A stretch of 11,225 nt of DNA from an uncultured Clostridium sp. Lineage in GTDB: Bacteria > Bacillota > Clostridia > Peptostreptococcales > Peptostreptococcaceae. Positions within the stretch are counted from its first letter, which is position 1; each line of letters opens with the position of its first letter. This document shows positions 1 to 6,631 of the stretch, piece by piece. The notes beneath the pieces were generated by a model. It saw nothing but the letters and a program-made list of their open reading frames with translations, was not told the origin of the DNA and did not search any database. The stretch lies in contig UQCY01000055.1 in NCBI GenBank assembly GCA_900539645.1, positions 1-11,225 of the forward strand, written 5' to 3'. The translations under genes and the position numbers were made by a program.

Positions 1-1026
1 AAAATTATTTTCTAGCTGGTACTTTTCTTTTTCTATCTTAGACTCTATACCTCTAGTCAATTTATTCGAAATTAATTCTAAATTATTCTTTCCAGATTTT
101 ATAACATCATTTTTTACAATGGTACATATAGAATTAAAAGTATTATCAGCTTTATTTCTATCCCTATCTATAACTGCAGACATATTGTTTTTTAGCCGAT
201 TTTTACAATTATCTAATCTATATATTACTTCGTTCAAATCTGGCACTGCAATTTCAGCTGCTGCAGAGGGTGTAGGTGCTCTCATATCGGATACAAAATC
301 GCAAATAGTATAATCTACCTCATGTCCTACTGCCGAAATTATAGGTATATCTGATGCAAATATAGCTCTTGCCACCTTTTCTTCATTAAAAGACCAAAGC
401 TCCTCTAGAGATCCACCACCTCTACCTACAATCATTGTGTCTACATTCTGCATCTTATTAAAAAATTCTATCCCCTTTACAATTTCATCCGCAGAATTTG
501 CTCCCTGCACAGCAACTGGGTACAAATATACATTAACCTTAGGGAACCTTCTCCTAACAACATTTATTATATCTCTAATTACCGCACCTGTTTGTGATGT
601 TACAACACCTATACTCTTGGGCATATAAGGTATTTTTTTCTTAAACCTCGGATCAAATAGCCCTTCCCGGTTTAACTTCTTCTTCAATTTTTCAAATTCT
701 ATATGAAGGTTACCTACTCCATCTTTTTCTACATTTCGTATATATAATTGATATGCTCCATCTCTTTCGTATACCGATATATATCCATTTGCAACGATTT
801 TCATTCCATCTTCTAACTGCAATGACTTGTCGTAATTTCCCTTAAAAATCACACATTTCATCTTAGAAGTTTCGTCTTTTAAGGTTAAATATACATGCCC
901 ACTAGAATTTATCTTAAAGTTAGAAATCTCTCCCCTAACCTTTAAGTTGTATAATATTGGATCATTAGATAAAACCTTCTCTATATATGAATTCGCCTCG
1001 CTTATTTCAAGTGCTCTAATTTCCAT
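1..1026 (-). CDS. xseA: Exodeoxyribonuclease VII large subunit, 3' end cut off by the window edge
   Basis: The reading frame opens at ATG 1026 and stays open for 342 codons to base 1; the family is usually about 400 residues, so roughly the last 60 are missing. XseA is the catalytic subunit of exonuclease VII, which degrades single-stranded DNA to short oligonucleotides with several XseB subunits. An OB-fold DNA-binding region covers about residues 1-100, followed by the catalytic domain. The motifs GRGGGSLEELW (201-211) and GHEVD (234-238) are clear. D152, R202, H235 and D238 match the residues I remember as essential in E. coli (D155, R205, H238, D241). A lysine- and asparagine-rich stretch after about 265 fits the start of the coiled-coil arm. 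The Shine-Dalgarno AGGAG (1035-1039) sits 8 nt before the ATG, in the 28-nt gap behind the TsaD-like gene. The gene looks intact as far as it can be seen; xseB would be expected just outside the window. Confidence 0.96.
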   Translation of the reverse strand, partial: MEIRALEISEANSYIEKVLSNDPILYNLKVRGEISNFKINSSGHVYLTLKDETSKMKCVIFKGNYDKSLQLEDGMKIVANGYISVYERDGAYQLYIRNVEKDGVGNLHIEFEKLKKKLNREGLFDPRFKKKIPYMPKSIGVVTSQTGAVIRDIINVVRRRFPKVNVYLYPVAVQGANSADEIVKGIEFFNKMQNVDTMIVGRGGGSLEELWSFNEEKVARAIFASDIPIISAVGHEVDYTICDFVSDMRAPTPSAAAEIAVPDLNEVIYRLDNCKNRLKNNMSAVIDRDRNKADNTFNSICTIVKNDVIKSGKNNLELISNKLTRGIESKIEKEKYQLENNF

Positions 1027-1054
1027 TTTTAATTCTCCTAAATAATTCTCTAAA

Positions 1055-2020
1055 TTATTTTATAAAATCATCTAATCCTATTATAGCACAACCACATGCG
1101 TTATCTGCTGAGTATGCACCAACTGTAAAGAAACTGTTAATATTATACATCTGAAGTTTCTTTGACAGCCTTTCTGAAATATATTTACTCGATGCAACTC
1201 CACCAACAAATACGACATCATCTATCTCGTATTCATCACATACAAATCTCAATGCTTTCTCCAAACTTTTTACCGCTGCATTCATAACAGCCTTAGAAAC
1301 ATAGTACTTATCTTTTTCTTCCATCAATTTGTATACCTGATTTTCTAATCCAGATATATTCATATAACCGTCTTTTACAGACGTCTTTAATCCATTTGTA
1401 ACCTCTTCCTTACATAAAAGTGCATTTTCGTCTACATATTTCCCAGCTGGAAAATCATAGCCCATCTTAACACCTACTCTATCTATCAACTGCCCAAAAC
1501 TTATATCCTTGGTTCCACCTACTATCTCCGTCTTATATCCTTTATCACATTTTTCTGTAAGTAGAATTTCCATAGTCCCACCAGACATATGTACAGATAC
1601 AAATCTCTCCAATTCTTCTTTATCGCAGCCGTAAAGAGATGCTGCTATATGATTTTCTTGATGTGTAGTTTCTAGCATCTCACAATCAAATATAGCTGCC
1701 ATTGTCTTTGCAAAATTTTTTCCAACCTCAAAAACAGGCATATATGATTCCTCTACATCTCTAGGTTTTGCCGAAGCACAAATCATCTCTACCTTATATC
1801 CCTTTTTATGAATATGTTTTTTTAATCTTTCCGAAATCTCTCCAAAATTTTTAATATGTTGAAAAACGGCATCGCTCTGTCTAAGCCCACGCTCACCATT
1901 TTTTACATTCAGCATTATTCTTTCATTAAATACTATTTCTCTATTTAAAGTTATAGCTGCTATAGAAGTTGTATAGCAGCTAGTATCAATCCCTATTATT
2001 ATTCGATTATTTTCTGTCAT
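1055..2020 (-). CDS. TsaD-like (Kae1/Gcp, peptidase M22 family) protein of unknown function
   Basis: This 321-residue protein has the ASKHA fold signature of the TsaD/Kae1 family. It has an N-terminal phosphate-binding strand-turn (GIDTSC, 10-15), an HxxxH motif (H120-QEN-H124), SGGT (146-149), a second glycine-rich motif VGGVASS (272-278) and ADN (305-307). TsaD attaches the threonylcarbamoyl group when t6A is made in tRNA, and binds metal through HxxxH and a later Asp; H120, H124 and D306 fit those ligands. It is probably not the housekeeping TsaD, however: the usual SCDETS is SCYTTS here, and the usual SGGH has lost its His. Similar paralogs sit beside nusB and xseA in other clostridia and are often labelled glycoprotease, with no proven function that I know of. 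The start overlaps the end of nusB by 14 nt, so translation is probably coupled. Family membership is secure; the role is open. Confidence 0.85.
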   Translation of the reverse strand: MTENNRIIIGIDTSCYTTSIAAITLNREIVFNERIMLNVKNGERGLRQSDAVFQHIKNFGEISERLKKHIHKKGYKVEMICASAKPRDVEESYMPVFEVGKNFAKTMAAIFDCEMLETTHQENHIAASLYGCDKEELERFVSVHMSGGTMEILLTEKCDKGYKTEIVGGTKDISFGQLIDRVGVKMGYDFPAGKYVDENALLCKEEVTNGLKTSVKDGYMNISGLENQVYKLMEEKDKYYVSKAVMNAAVKSLEKALRFVCDEYEIDDVVFVGGVASSKYISERLSKKLQMYNINSFFTVGAYSADNACGCAIIGLDDFIK

Positions 2021-2528
2021 TTAAGTAACTACCTAAAACTCCATTTATAAATTTTGGAGATTTATCATCGCAGTACATTTTTGCCATTTCTATAGCTTCA
2101 TTTATAGATACCTTTTCTGGTATGCTATCTATAAATCCTATTTCAGCTATTGCAAGTCTTAATATTGCAACGTCTACTTTTGGCATTGTCATTATAGACC
2201 ATCCTTTAGCATATTTATCTATTGCTTCGTCTATTTCTTCGTGTTTTTCTTCGTATATTTTACAAACATTAGACACATAATCTAGGTTTAAATAGTTTTC
2301 TAGATCTATTTCTTCTTCAGTTTCCATAGATTCGTGTACATCGCTATCATTTGAGCTCTGAAGTTTTAATTCTTCAAATCTATTAACTATATACTCCTCG
2401 TTACCTACTAAAAATTCTTTTACCTTACTTTCTAAATCCGATAAATCATCTTTTACTACATCTAAGTTATATATGAATTTCATCATATATTCTCTTGATG
2501 TTACTGTCTTCACTCTATTGAATCCCAT
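2007..2528 (-). CDS. nusB: Transcription antitermination factor NusB
   Basis: NusB binds boxA RNA together with ribosomal protein S10 (NusE) and supports antitermination of rRNA operons. The C-terminal half is typical, with MPKVDVAILRLAIAEI (115-130), the SINEAIEMAK helix (141-150) and a final FINGVLGSYLN (160-170). The N-terminal helix carries SREYMMKFIY (11-20). At 173 residues it is longer than the usual 130-150. The extra length is largely an acidic, Ser/Asp/Glu-rich stretch at about 58-80, between the two helical halves. I chose ATG 2528 because a perfect AGGAGG (2535-2540) lies 6 nt upstream; a longer frame from GTG 2555 would place that ribosome site inside the coding sequence. It is the first gene of a unit with the TsaD-like gene and xseA, behind its own promoter. 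Confidence 0.95.
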   Translation of the reverse strand: MGFNRVKTVTSREYMMKFIYNLDVVKDDLSDLESKVKEFLVGNEEYIVNRFEELKLQSSNDSDVHESMETEEEIDLENYLNLDYVSNVCKIYEEKHEEIDEAIDKYAKGWSIMTMPKVDVAILRLAIAEIGFIDSIPEKVSINEAIEMAKMYCDDKSPKFINGVLGSYLNDRK

Positions 2529-2577
2529 AAATTTCCTCCTATATTTTTTCCGCACTATTTTTTTAATATAATTATTT

Positions 2578-2606
2578 ATTAAATCAAATTTTTCCGTTTA
2601 ATTCAA
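2578..2606 (-). promoter_or_regulatory. Predicted sigma-A promoter of the nusB unit
   Basis: Reading the minus strand, a -35 box TTGAAT (2606-2601) is separated by 17 bp from a -10 box TTTAAT (2583-2578). It lies downstream of the asp23 terminator and about 50 bp before the nusB start, so it explains how nusB, the TsaD-like gene and xseA are transcribed apart from asp23. This is seen from sequence only; AT-rich DNA gives chance matches, but the spacing is ideal and the position is right. Confidence 0.6.
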
Positions 2607-2642
2607 TAAATTTTTCCAATTTACAAAAATATTTTGTCGCTC

Positions 2643-2669
2643 AAAAAACCCTCTGAAAAATCAGAGGGT
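2643..2669 (-). terminator. Rho-independent terminator after asp23
   Basis: The arms ACCCTCTGA (2648-2656) and TCAGAGGGT (2661-2669) form a perfect 9-bp stem with a 4-nt loop. On the minus strand the hairpin runs straight into six T residues (2648-2643). It begins 5 nt after the asp23 stop codon, so it ends the asp23 transcript before nusB. Confidence 0.92.
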
Positions 2670-2674
2670 ATCCA

Positions 2675-3019
2675 TTAATTTTTCTTAGCTTCTTCTTTAT
2701 CTTTTTTGAAACTTACACCCTGAACATGTATGTTTACCTGAGATACGTCTAGCCCTGTCATTGTTTCAACAGCATTTTTAACATTTTCCTGTACTTTAAA
2801 TGCTACATCTGGTATAGCAAATCCAAATTTAACAACTACCATAATATCAACAGTTACAACTTCTTCTTCTAACTGTATTTTTACTCCATTATTTTTTAGT
2901 AATTTATCTGCTATGCTCTGAGAAGACTCAACCCCTTCAACTTCTAGCGCTGCTATCCATGCTATTGTAGAAACAACTTCATTTGATATTTTTATCTGTC
3001 CACAATTATTATTTTCCAT
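2675..3019 (-). CDS. Asp23/Gls24 family (DUF322) protein
   Basis: This is a small cytosolic protein of 114 residues covering one complete Asp23/Gls24 domain. The family pattern is clear: a start of the type ISNEVVSTIAWIAALEVEGV (11-30), a central beta-rich stretch with VTVDIMVVVKFGFAIP (55-70), a helix VQENVKNAVETMTGL (76-90) and a last strand VNIHVQGVSF (95-104), then a charged tail. The founding member in Staphylococcus aureus is linked to the cell envelope and alkaline stress; in clostridia a copy next to nusB is common but its exact role is unknown. ATG 3019 is preceded by GGAGGT (3029-3034) at 9 nt. The gene has its own promoter (3085-3113) and terminator (2643-2669), so it appears to be a single-gene unit that can be expressed independently of the lipid operon. 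Confidence 0.92.
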   Translation of the reverse strand: MENNNCGQIKISNEVVSTIAWIAALEVEGVESSQSIADKLLKNNGVKIQLEEEVVTVDIMVVVKFGFAIPDVAFKVQENVKNAVETMTGLDVSQVNIHVQGVSFKKDKEEAKKN

Positions 3020-3084
3020 TTTATATTTACCTCCCGCGTATTAGGTATTATTTACTCAATTATTTTAAAGCACTTATAGATATA

Positions 3085-3113
3085 ATAATACCAAATTGAA
3101 AGAAACAATGCAA
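3085..3113 (-). promoter_or_regulatory. Predicted sigma-A promoter of asp23
   Basis: On the minus strand a -35 box TTGCAT (3113-3108) and a -10 box TATTAT (3090-3085) are 17 bp apart, about 65 bp before the asp23 ATG. Alternative -10 choices (TTATAT, TATAAG) exist slightly downstream, so the exact start point is uncertain, but a promoter in this gap is likely because the gene lies behind a probable terminator. Confidence 0.6.
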
Positions 3114-3130
3114 TAACGTAATATTTTTAG

Positions 3131-3207
3131 CAAAAGAAAAGACAAGATAATAACCAATCTTTACGCTATACTAAAATACTTAAAAATAATGGTTACTTCT
3201 CTTGTCT
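3131..3207 (-). terminator. Imperfect long inverted repeat behind fabF, probable terminator of the lipid operon
   Basis: The arms AGACAAGA (3140-3147) and TCTTGTCT (3200-3207) pair perfectly. After a 3-by-4-nt internal loop, TAACCA (3151-3156) pairs with TGGTTA (3190-3195), leaving a 33-nt apical loop. On the minus strand the outer stem is followed by a T-rich run broken by one C (3139-3133). It begins about 50 nt after the fabF stop codon. The large loop and broken T-run make it weaker than the other terminators here, so it could be leaky or have another role. The 239-bp fabF-asp23 gap holds this, the asp23 promoter, and nothing else that I can recognise. Confidence 0.5.
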
Positions 3208-3258
3208 ATATTTTTATGTTATCCAATAAAGTTAGAAAACTTTTTAGCGAAATTTTTT

Positions 3259-4497
3259 CTATTCGTATTTTTTTAATACTATAGTAGCATTATGTCCGCC
3301 AAATCCAAGCGAGTTGCTTAGAGCGTAATTTATAGTTCTTTCTTTACCTTTATTTGGAGTGTAATCTAAATCCATTCCCTCTCCAGGATTTTCTAAGTTT
3401 ATAGTAGGTGGCACAAAATTATCCTTTATAGCAAGTGCGCATACTATAGCCTCTATTGCACCAGATGCACCAAGAAGATGTCCTGTCATAGATTTTGTAG
3501 AAGATATAGAAACATTTTTAGCATTTTCACCAAATACTGATTTAATCGCCATAGTTTCATATAAATCATTGTAATATGTAGAAGTACCATGTGCATTTAT
3601 ATAGTCTATTTTTTCTGGCTCTATACCGGCATCGTTTATAGCCATCTGCATTGATCTAGCTGCACCTTCTCCATTTTCAGCAGGAGTAGTTATATGATAT
3701 GCATCAGAAGTCATTCCATATCCTACTATTTCAGCATATATTTTTGCGTTTCTTTTTATAGCACTTTCTAATTCTTCTAATATTAATATTCCACATCCTT
3801 CTCCCATTACAAATCCATCCCTGTCTTTGTCAAATGGTCTTGATGCCTTCTGAGGGTTATCGTTATTAGTAGACATAGCTTTCATATTACAGAACCCAGC
3901 CACAGCAAACTCAGCTACAGCAGCTTCTGTTCCCCCAGCTATCATAATATCTGCATCTCCTCTTTGGATTATCTTAAAAGCATCTCCTACAGAGTTTGTT
4001 CCAGATGCACATGCTGTACATATATTAGTACTTGGTCCTTTTGCACCAAATTCTATAGCTACCTGTCCTGCAGCCATATTTCCTATCATCATAGGTATGA
4101 AGAATGGGCTAACTCTTCTATTTCCTTTTTCAAGAAGGTTTTTGTGCTGAGCTTCTATTGTTTCAACTCCACCAATTCCTGTACCTATTACAGTACCCAT
4201 TCTATTTCCATCTATATTGTTTAAATCTAACTCAGAGTCTGCAACAGCTAGCTTAGAAGCTACCATTGCAAACTGAGTAAATCTATCCATTTTTTTTAGT
4301 TCTTTTTTACTTATATAATCTTCTGGTGTAAAATCTTTTACCTCTCCTGCTATCTGTGTCTGGTAATTTGTATAATCAAATCTAGTTATCTTATCTATAC
4401 CTGATACACCACTTTTTATATTTACCCAGAAATCGTCTTTCCCTGTTCCAACCGGAGTTACGCATCCTAAACCAGTTATAACAACTCTTTTTTTCAT
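3259..4497 (-). CDS. fabF: Beta-ketoacyl-ACP synthase II
   Basis: FabF condenses malonyl-ACP with a growing acyl-ACP in the elongation step of FASII. The 412 residues form a complete double thiolase fold. The nucleophile is C163 in TACASG (161-166); the two catalytic histidines are H303 (NAHGTST) and H340 (SMTGH), identical in number to E. coli FabF. The C-terminal GFGGHN loop (398-403), which gates the acyl pocket, is present. One small difference is YYND (308-311) after the first His motif, where a Pro normally follows GTST. I chose ATG 4497 because GGAGG (4503-4507) lies 5 nt upstream; the longer frame from TTG 4509 would include it. It is the last gene of the operon, 57 bp after acpP. No separate FabB is present in the window. 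Confidence 0.97.
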   Translation of the reverse strand: MKKRVVITGLGCVTPVGTGKDDFWVNIKSGVSGIDKITRFDYTNYQTQIAGEVKDFTPEDYISKKELKKMDRFTQFAMVASKLAVADSELDLNNIDGNRMGTVIGTGIGGVETIEAQHKNLLEKGNRRVSPFFIPMMIGNMAAGQVAIEFGAKGPSTNICTACASGTNSVGDAFKIIQRGDADIMIAGGTEAAVAEFAVAGFCNMKAMSTNNDNPQKASRPFDKDRDGFVMGEGCGILILEELESAIKRNAKIYAEIVGYGMTSDAYHITTPAENGEGAARSMQMAINDAGIEPEKIDYINAHGTSTYYNDLYETMAIKSVFGENAKNVSISSTKSMTGHLLGASGAIEAIVCALAIKDNFVPPTINLENPGEGMDLDYTPNKGKERTINYALSNSLGFGGHNATIVLKKYE

Positions 4498-4554
4498 AAT
4501 TTCCTCCAATTTTCAATCTATCTTAGATTTACTATTCTTTTTTATGAAAATTTA

Positions 4555-4779
4555 TTATTTATTAGCTTCTATATATTTAACTATATCGCCTATTGATTTG
4601 AATTCTTCAGCTGCTGTATCTGGTATTTCCATATCGAATTCATCTTCTAAAGACATTATTATTTCTACAGCGTCTAATGAATCTGCTTCTAAGTCATTCA
4701 TTAAAGAAGTTTCCATTGTTATTCCTTCGTTTTCAACACCTAACTGATCTACTATTATTTCTACTACTTTATCAAACAT
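4555..4779 (-). CDS. acpP: Acyl carrier protein
   Basis: This 74-residue acidic protein carries the growing fatty acid on a phosphopantetheine arm. The attachment site is S34 in the motif EADSLDAVEI (31-40), followed by the acidic recognition helix that all the Fab enzymes dock on (IMSLEDEFDMEIPDTAAEEF, 41-60). Its length is normal. Translation should start at ATG 4779, which has GGAGG (4788-4792) 8 nt upstream; an earlier in-frame ATG at 4794 overlaps that ribosome site and is unlikely. The gene lies between fabG and fabF and is preceded by a 126-bp, very A-rich leader, the longest gap inside the operon. AcpP is usually needed in large excess over the enzymes, so a dedicated leader could help raise its translation (inference). 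Confidence 0.96.
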   Translation of the reverse strand: MFDKVVEIIVDQLGVENEGITMETSLMNDLEADSLDAVEIIMSLEDEFDMEIPDTAAEEFKSIGDIVKYIEANK

Positions 4780-4905
4780 TTTAATTTCCTCCATAATTAC
4801 CTTTTTAAATTTTTAATTTTAGTTTTTAGTTTAGTTTTTATATTTTGAGTTTTTATATTTTAAATTTAATTTTGTTTTAATATTATTTAAAACTTTTAAT
4901 TAAAT
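4780..4905 (-). other. A-rich, nearly G-free leader between fabG and acpP
   Basis: Outside the acpP ribosome site, this intergenic stretch is almost only A and T. On the transcribed minus strand it is dominated by A with just a few G and C, so the mRNA should be unstructured. No convincing -35 box is visible; TATAAA-like strings occur but mean little in such sequence. No terminator hairpin is seen. It may act as an open ribosome-loading region, or as an RNase-sensitive processing site that lets acpP-fabF mRNA accumulate separately. Both are inferences. Confidence 0.5.
4821..4862. repeat. Short degenerate tandem repeat in the acpP leader
   Basis: On the plus strand, AGTTTTTATATTTTG (4833-4847) is followed directly by AGTTTTTATATTTTA (4848-4862), a 15-bp unit repeated with one mismatch. 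A partial third copy, AGTTTTTAGTTT (4821-4832), precedes it. This may be replication slippage in low-complexity DNA. Confidence 0.6.
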
Positions 4906-5664
4906 TTACATAACCATTCCACCGTCTACGTTAATAACCTGACCTGTTATATAACTAGACATATCACTTGCTAAGAATAATGCTGTATCTGCTATATTCT
5001 CTGCGTTTCCTATACATTTTTTAGGAATCTGCTCAAGCATTTTTCCTTTTAAATCATCTGATAAGACATCAGTCATATCTGTTTCTATAAATCCTGGTGC
5101 TATAGCATTTATATTTATGTTTCTTGAAGCTAATTCTTTAGCTACAGCCTTAGTAAATCCTATTACACCAGCTTTAGATGCGCAGTAGTTTGCCTGTCCA
5201 GCATTTCCTACAACACCTACTACAGAAGACATGTTTATTACTCTTCCGTATTTTTTCTTCATCATAAACTTAGTGGCAGCTTTAGTTACATTAAACACAC
5301 CTTTTAAATTTATGTCTATTACCTTATCAAAGTCTTCTTCTTTCATTCTCATAAGCAATCCGTCTTTTGTTATTCCAGCGTTGTTTACAAGAATATCTAT
5401 CTTTCCAAATTCAGCTACTATATCTTCAACCATTTTAGTAGCATTTTCAAAATCTGAAACATCACATTTGATTATTTTACAAGTTTTTCCTAAAGCTTCT
5501 ATTTCTTTGCTAACTTCTAATGCAGCTTCTTCATTTGATGTATAGTTTATAGCAACATCTGCTCCATTTTCGGCAAATGCAATAGCTATTGCTCTCCCTA
5601 TACCTCTTGAGCCACCAGTAACAAGCACCGATTTTCCTTCAAAATTTAGTTTATTAGTTGCCAT
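4906..5664 (-). CDS. fabG: 3-oxoacyl-ACP reductase
   Basis: FabG reduces the beta-ketoacyl-ACP to the beta-hydroxy form with NADPH, the first reduction of each cycle. The 252 residues are a classical short-chain dehydrogenase: nucleotide-binding TGGSRGIG (16-23), NNAG (94-97), and the active-site set N119, S147, Y160 and K164 (YCASK, 160-164). The C-terminus, with GQVINVDGGM (241-250), is normal for FabG. ATG 5664 is chosen because GGAGGT (5672-5677) lies 7 nt upstream; a longer frame from 5697 adds 11 residues that are not family-like. The start overlaps the end of fabD by 11 nt, so the two are probably translationally coupled. Confidence 0.97.
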   Translation of the reverse strand: MATNKLNFEGKSVLVTGGSRGIGRAIAIAFAENGADVAINYTSNEEAALEVSKEIEALGKTCKIIKCDVSDFENATKMVEDIVAEFGKIDILVNNAGITKDGLLMRMKEEDFDKVIDINLKGVFNVTKAATKFMMKKKYGRVINMSSVVGVVGNAGQANYCASKAGVIGFTKAVAKELASRNININAIAPGFIETDMTDVLSDDLKGKMLEQIPKKCIGNAENIADTALFLASDMSSYITGQVINVDGGMVM

Positions 5665-6619
5665 TGGTTTCACCTCCAATTGACTCGATAAATGCATTTA
5701 CATCAGCCGCTGTATCTATATTTATTATTTCTACATCAGCTTTTTTCTTAGATGCTATTTTTTTAATAAAAGCTCTAAGTGTTTTACCTGGTCCTATTTC
5801 TATAAATCTATCAAAACCTTCATCGATTAATTTAGATATAGAATCTTCCCAAAGAACTGAGCTATATACCTGTTTTATAAGTATTGATTTTATTTCCTCT
5901 GGATCTTTGTGTATATTTGCATCTACATTAGATACAACATCAACACTCGGCTCTTTCATATCGACTTTATCTAATTCTAGTTTTAATTTTTCTCCAGCTC
6001 CTTTTAATAATGAAGAGTGGAATGGGCCACTTACATCTAGCATAATTGCTCTTTTGGCTCCATTTTCTTTTAAAAGAATTGTTGCTTCTTCTACAGCTGC
6101 TTTTTCACCAGATATTACTATCTGTGCTGGCGAATTATAATTCGCAATCTCAACTGTACCTGATTCTAATTTGAGAATACATTCTTCTATGAGTTCTCTA
6201 CTTGCTCCTATTACAGCGCACATTGCACCTTCTCCATCTGCAACTTCATTGCTCATTATAAGTCCTCTTTTTCTAACAAGAGATACTGCATCTTTAAAAT
6301 CCATTGTATTTGCAGCAGTTAAAGCACTATATTCACCTAAGGATAACCCTAAACAAGCATCGTATTTAAAGCTTTCATATTTAGATAGTATTTCCATTAT
6401 AGCCATACTATGTGTTAAAAGAGCTGGTTGTGTGTTTTCTGTCTTAGAAAGTAAATCCTTACACTCTTCATTGTGCATCATGCTTATTAAATCAAAATCT
6501 AGTATAGAATTTGCTTTATCTATAACATCTTTTGCCTCTTTAAAGCTCTCGTATAAGTCTTTTGCCATTCCTGTATACTGAGCTCCCTGTCCAGGAAATA
6601 CTAGGGCTGTCTTACTCAT
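5654..6619 (-). CDS. fabD: Malonyl-CoA:ACP transacylase
   Basis: FabD moves the malonyl group from CoA to AcpP, supplying the extender unit for FabH and FabF. The 321-residue protein is full length. It has the oxyanion loop GQGAQ (10-14), nucleophile S93 in GLSLGEYSAL (91-100), R118 which holds the malonyl carboxylate, and catalytic H201 in GPFH (198-201). The residue before the nucleophile is Leu, where E. coli has His (GHSLG); the catalytic residues themselves are unchanged. ATG 6619 has AGGAGG (6628-6633) 8 nt upstream, and that ribosome site overlaps the fabK stop codon. Because FabD consumes the signal that FapR is known to read (malonyl-CoA), its place in a FapR-controlled operon makes a feedback loop. 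Confidence 0.96.
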   Translation of the reverse strand: MSKTALVFPGQGAQYTGMAKDLYESFKEAKDVIDKANSILDFDLISMMHNEECKDLLSKTENTQPALLTHSMAIMEILSKYESFKYDACLGLSLGEYSALTAANTMDFKDAVSLVRKRGLIMSNEVADGEGAMCAVIGASRELIEECILKLESGTVEIANYNSPAQIVISGEKAAVEEATILLKENGAKRAIMLDVSGPFHSSLLKGAGEKLKLELDKVDMKEPSVDVVSNVDANIHKDPEEIKSILIKQVYSSVLWEDSISKLIDEGFDRFIEIGPGKTLRAFIKKIASKKKADVEIINIDTAADVNAFIESIGGETNGN

Positions 6620-6631
6620 ATCTAATCCCTC

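Noticed and set aside
119..628. Plus-strand open frames at 119-313 and 437-628 that look like small membrane proteins
   Set aside because: They lie antisense to xseA, whose minus-strand frame is continuous and carries all exonuclease VII motifs. The hydrophobic look comes from reading the reverse strand.
2529..2555. Nine extra N-terminal residues on NusB starting at GTG 2555
   Set aside because: The extension contains the perfect AGGAGG ribosome site of the ATG at 2528, and its sequence is not NusB-like.
3020..3258. A riboswitch or T-box leader in the fabF-asp23 gap
   Set aside because: The only strong pairing is the two-part inverted repeat behind fabF. I see no T-box core, no specifier arrangement and no known riboswitch core, and the likely asp23 promoter lies downstream of the repeat.
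5658..6581. Two long plus-strand open frames opposite fabD (5658-6140 and 6171-6581)
   Set aside because: They are antisense shadows of a well-conserved gene. Their proteins are Ser/Ile/Leu-rich, have no recognisable domain and no good ribosome site, whereas the minus-strand frame has all FabD active-site residues.
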